NCBI GenBank assembly: GCA_947497905.1
Contig: CANMIH010000002.1
Coordinates: forward strand, 496,001-560,000
Reading direction: 5' to 3'
Length of the DNA: 64,000 nt
Source: an uncultured Pelagimonas sp.
GTDB lineage: Bacteria > Pseudomonadota > Alphaproteobacteria > Rhodobacterales > Rhodobacteraceae
A program made the position numbers and the translations under genes. Below, in pieces: positions 62,796 through 64,000 of the stretch. Below the pieces are notes generated by a model. That model did no database searches. It was given only the letters and a program-made list of their open reading frames with translations, and was not told where the DNA came from. The number at the start of each line of letters is the position of its first letter. The stretch's first letter is position 1.

Positions 62796-62810
62796 CCCCG
62801 GAGTATTTTC
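62796..62810 (+). repeat. dispersed intergenic motif CCCCGGRGnATTTT, copy 2
   Basis: CCCCGGAGTATTTTC lies between the rplT terminator and the end of the NnrS gene, sharing its core with the copy at 26214-26236 (minus strand). Role unknown. Confidence 0.35.
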
Positions 62811-62834
62811 GAAAAGAAGAAGCCCTGTGCCGGG

Positions 62835-63995
62835 TCAAGGTGCGTCGGGACGAGGAAGAAACATGCCTTTTCCAAAGCGCAGCACGAAGAGGGCGAAGCC
62901 CACAATCCAGAGTGTGGCCGAGAGATGCAGCAATGGCTCAGACCAAACGTCAAGCGCGGAGAGGATCCGTGTGCCTGCGGCGAGGCCGAGCAGAGACAGG
63001 AACGTGGTGTCGAGGATTGAGGCTGTGAGAGGACGCCCCGAGTGACCGAGGCTGGCGCGGGTCATGACAATCAAAGTCATGCCGCCCAGAGCACCTGCTG
63101 TCCAGGCATGAAGCCCAGCCATAGGGGAGATTGTGCCAAATGCCGACGCGGCGGTGAGGAGATATCCAAGCGGCACAAAGAGATAAGCGACATGGAGCGC
63201 GAGGATTAGTGGTTCAGACCCAGTGCGGTGGCCCTGCCAGCGGCTTAGCCTCCAAAGATGTGCAAGGCCGACAATCCCAAGTGCAAAGCCGGTGGTCTGA
63301 CGGTCGGGGGTGAAGATCCAGAGGATCAGTGTCAATGCAGATGCGGCGAGGACAGCGCCGTCTTTCCGGTTGAATTGTACAGGCAGTTTTGTTGCGTTGT
63401 GTTGTTTCAGCCAGTTGGTGGTGAAAATCGGGATGATCCGGCCGCCGATGAGACTGATCAGCAAGATCAGCAGGGAGATGCCCATGCGTGTGCCGTTTCC
63501 TGAAGATGCGGGTGACTCAGCGCGAATGTCGAGGTGAAACAGTGTGTTGGCGACGGTAAACAGGGCAACCATAGCAATCACGGGAAGATTGCGACGATTG
63601 CCTGCCGCCAAAATATCGCGCGCGGCCAGCAGGCAGACAAGCAGCAAGAACCCGACATCTAACCCGAGAGTGAGCGCCCAAGGCAGGGCAGTCGCGGTGG
63701 CCACGCGCCCGATGACCCAGAGCAGCCAGAGGGCGGCCAGAGGAGCGCCAGAGACTGGTGGTCGTTTGGTCCAGTTGGGGATGGCGGTGAATAGAAACCC
63801 ACAGAGAACCGCGCTGCCGTAGCCAAACAAGAGCCCATGGACATGCCAATCCAGTGCGGGCCAAGCAGGCTCCCAGCTGGTCGAGCCGGTCCAATACAGG
63901 ATCCATAGGGTCATTGAGAGTGCGGCCCACGCGGCGGCGCTCAGGAACATCGGACGAAATCCCGATGAGAAAAATGCAGCGAGGGCCTGTGCCAT
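62835..63995 (-). CDS. NnrS family heme-copper membrane protein
   Basis: A 386-residue polytopic inner-membrane protein (about 12 hydrophobic segments). NnrS wording is seen in FSSGFRPMFLSAAAWAALSM, DWHVHGLLFGYGSAVLCGFLFTAIPNWT, LIGGRIIPIFTTNWLKQ and LHAWTAGALGGMTLIVMTRASLGHSGR, which include the conserved histidines. NnrS proteins protect against nitric-oxide stress. No nor or nir genes are in the window. The start codon is 5 bases from the window's end. Confidence 0.92.
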   Translation of the reverse strand: MAQALAAFFSSGFRPMFLSAAAWAALSMTLWILYWTGSTSWEPAWPALDWHVHGLLFGYGSAVLCGFLFTAIPNWTKRPPVSGAPLAALWLLWVIGRVATATALPWALTLGLDVGFLLLVCLLAARDILAAGNRRNLPVIAMVALFTVANTLFHLDIRAESPASSGNGTRMGISLLILLISLIGGRIIPIFTTNWLKQHNATKLPVQFNRKDGAVLAASALTLILWIFTPDRQTTGFALGIVGLAHLWRLSRWQGHRTGSEPLILALHVAYLFVPLGYLLTAASAFGTISPMAGLHAWTAGALGGMTLIVMTRASLGHSGRPLTASILDTTFLSLLGLAAGTRILSALDVWSEPLLHLSATLWIVGFALFVLRFGKGMFLPRPDAP

Positions 63996-64000
63996 GCGGA

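Noticed and set aside
62709-63045. Three overlapping plus-strand frames after rplT
   Set aside because: Arg/Cys-rich, low-complexity translations antisense to the NnrS gene and crossing the rplT terminator; no ribosome site or family resemblance.
1-64000. Search for tRNA, rRNA, CRISPR repeats, transposases and integrases
   Set aside because: No T-loop plus acceptor pattern, regularly spaced repeats or mobile-element proteins were found by eye; GGTTCGA-like strings at 45248 and 56530 lack cloverleaf context.

Overview
The window reads as a chromosomal segment of a marine alphaproteobacterium of the Rhodobacteraceae (Roseobacter-type). The evidence is high-GC codon use, a Rhodobacter-type porin, a DUF3576-leuS-lptE-holA block, an ftsK-lolA neighbourhood with a DapC-like aminotransferase, a choXWV choline importer with a BetI-like operator, and a TauR-like MocR regulator next to direct repeats resembling the TauR site. 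No rRNA, tRNA, CRISPR array, transposase, integrase or plasmid gene was found. Most of the window is ordinary core genome, interrupted by short AT-richer accessory patches.

Layout. 1-7.8 kb: ispH, a GFA-domain protein, a small secreted PEBP-like protein, a LysE exporter, a methyltransferase, rnhA, a GST divergent from an AraC regulator, an orphan UgpE-type permease and a TRIC-type channel. 7.9-9.7 kb: a secreted VWA protein, then an AT-rich patch with tiny ORFs and a probably frameshifted membrane protein. 9.7-16 kb: a PatB-type C-S lyase, three tandem peptide deformylase genes (the third lacks catalytic residues), an alpha/beta hydrolase, fmt, two small membrane proteins, a glutathionyl-hydroquinone reductase and a degenerate receiver protein. 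16-27.5 kb: a lytic transglycosylase, adenine deaminase, choXWV, an enoyl-CoA hydratase/SDR pair, a DUF2125 protein, a second SDR and a UbiH-type hydroxylase. 27.5-36.4 kb: an amidase, an aminotransferase, ftsK and lolA. An accessory patch between ftsK and lolA carries an AAA ATPase and a 58-residue Cys-rich protein.

36.5-45 kb: a beta-lactamase-fold hydrolase, an SLT lipoprotein, hspQ, a YcgN-type protein with ribF, a MocR regulator beside a YggS PLP protein, a TPR-sulfotransferase and a porin. 45-53 kb: the DUF3576 lipoprotein and leuS-lptE-holA-GST, with a NrtS-like/chemoreceptor fusion and a glycosyltransferase between DUF3576 and leuS. 53-58 kb: an accessory patch with an amber-interrupted gene, a PhyH dioxygenase, a quinone-reductase-like MDR divergent from a TetR gene with two matching inverted repeats, and an unrecognised HEXXH metallopeptidase/partner pair. 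58-64 kb: DUF1244, N-formylglutamate amidohydrolase, pyk, a small membrane protein, an unusual Cys-cluster/PDZ protein, rpmI-rplT and NnrS.

The genes cover N-terminal formylation and deformylation (fmt, def), envelope biogenesis (lolA, lptE, lytic transglycosylases, porin), osmolyte uptake (choXWV), chromosome segregation and replication (ftsK, holA), and PLP-linked metabolism and regulation. The most unusual items are the def triplet with a dead third copy, the NrtS-chemoreceptor fusion, the HEXXH two-gene cassette, the Cys-cluster/PDZ protein, the amber-interrupted gene, and three well-defined operator candidates.
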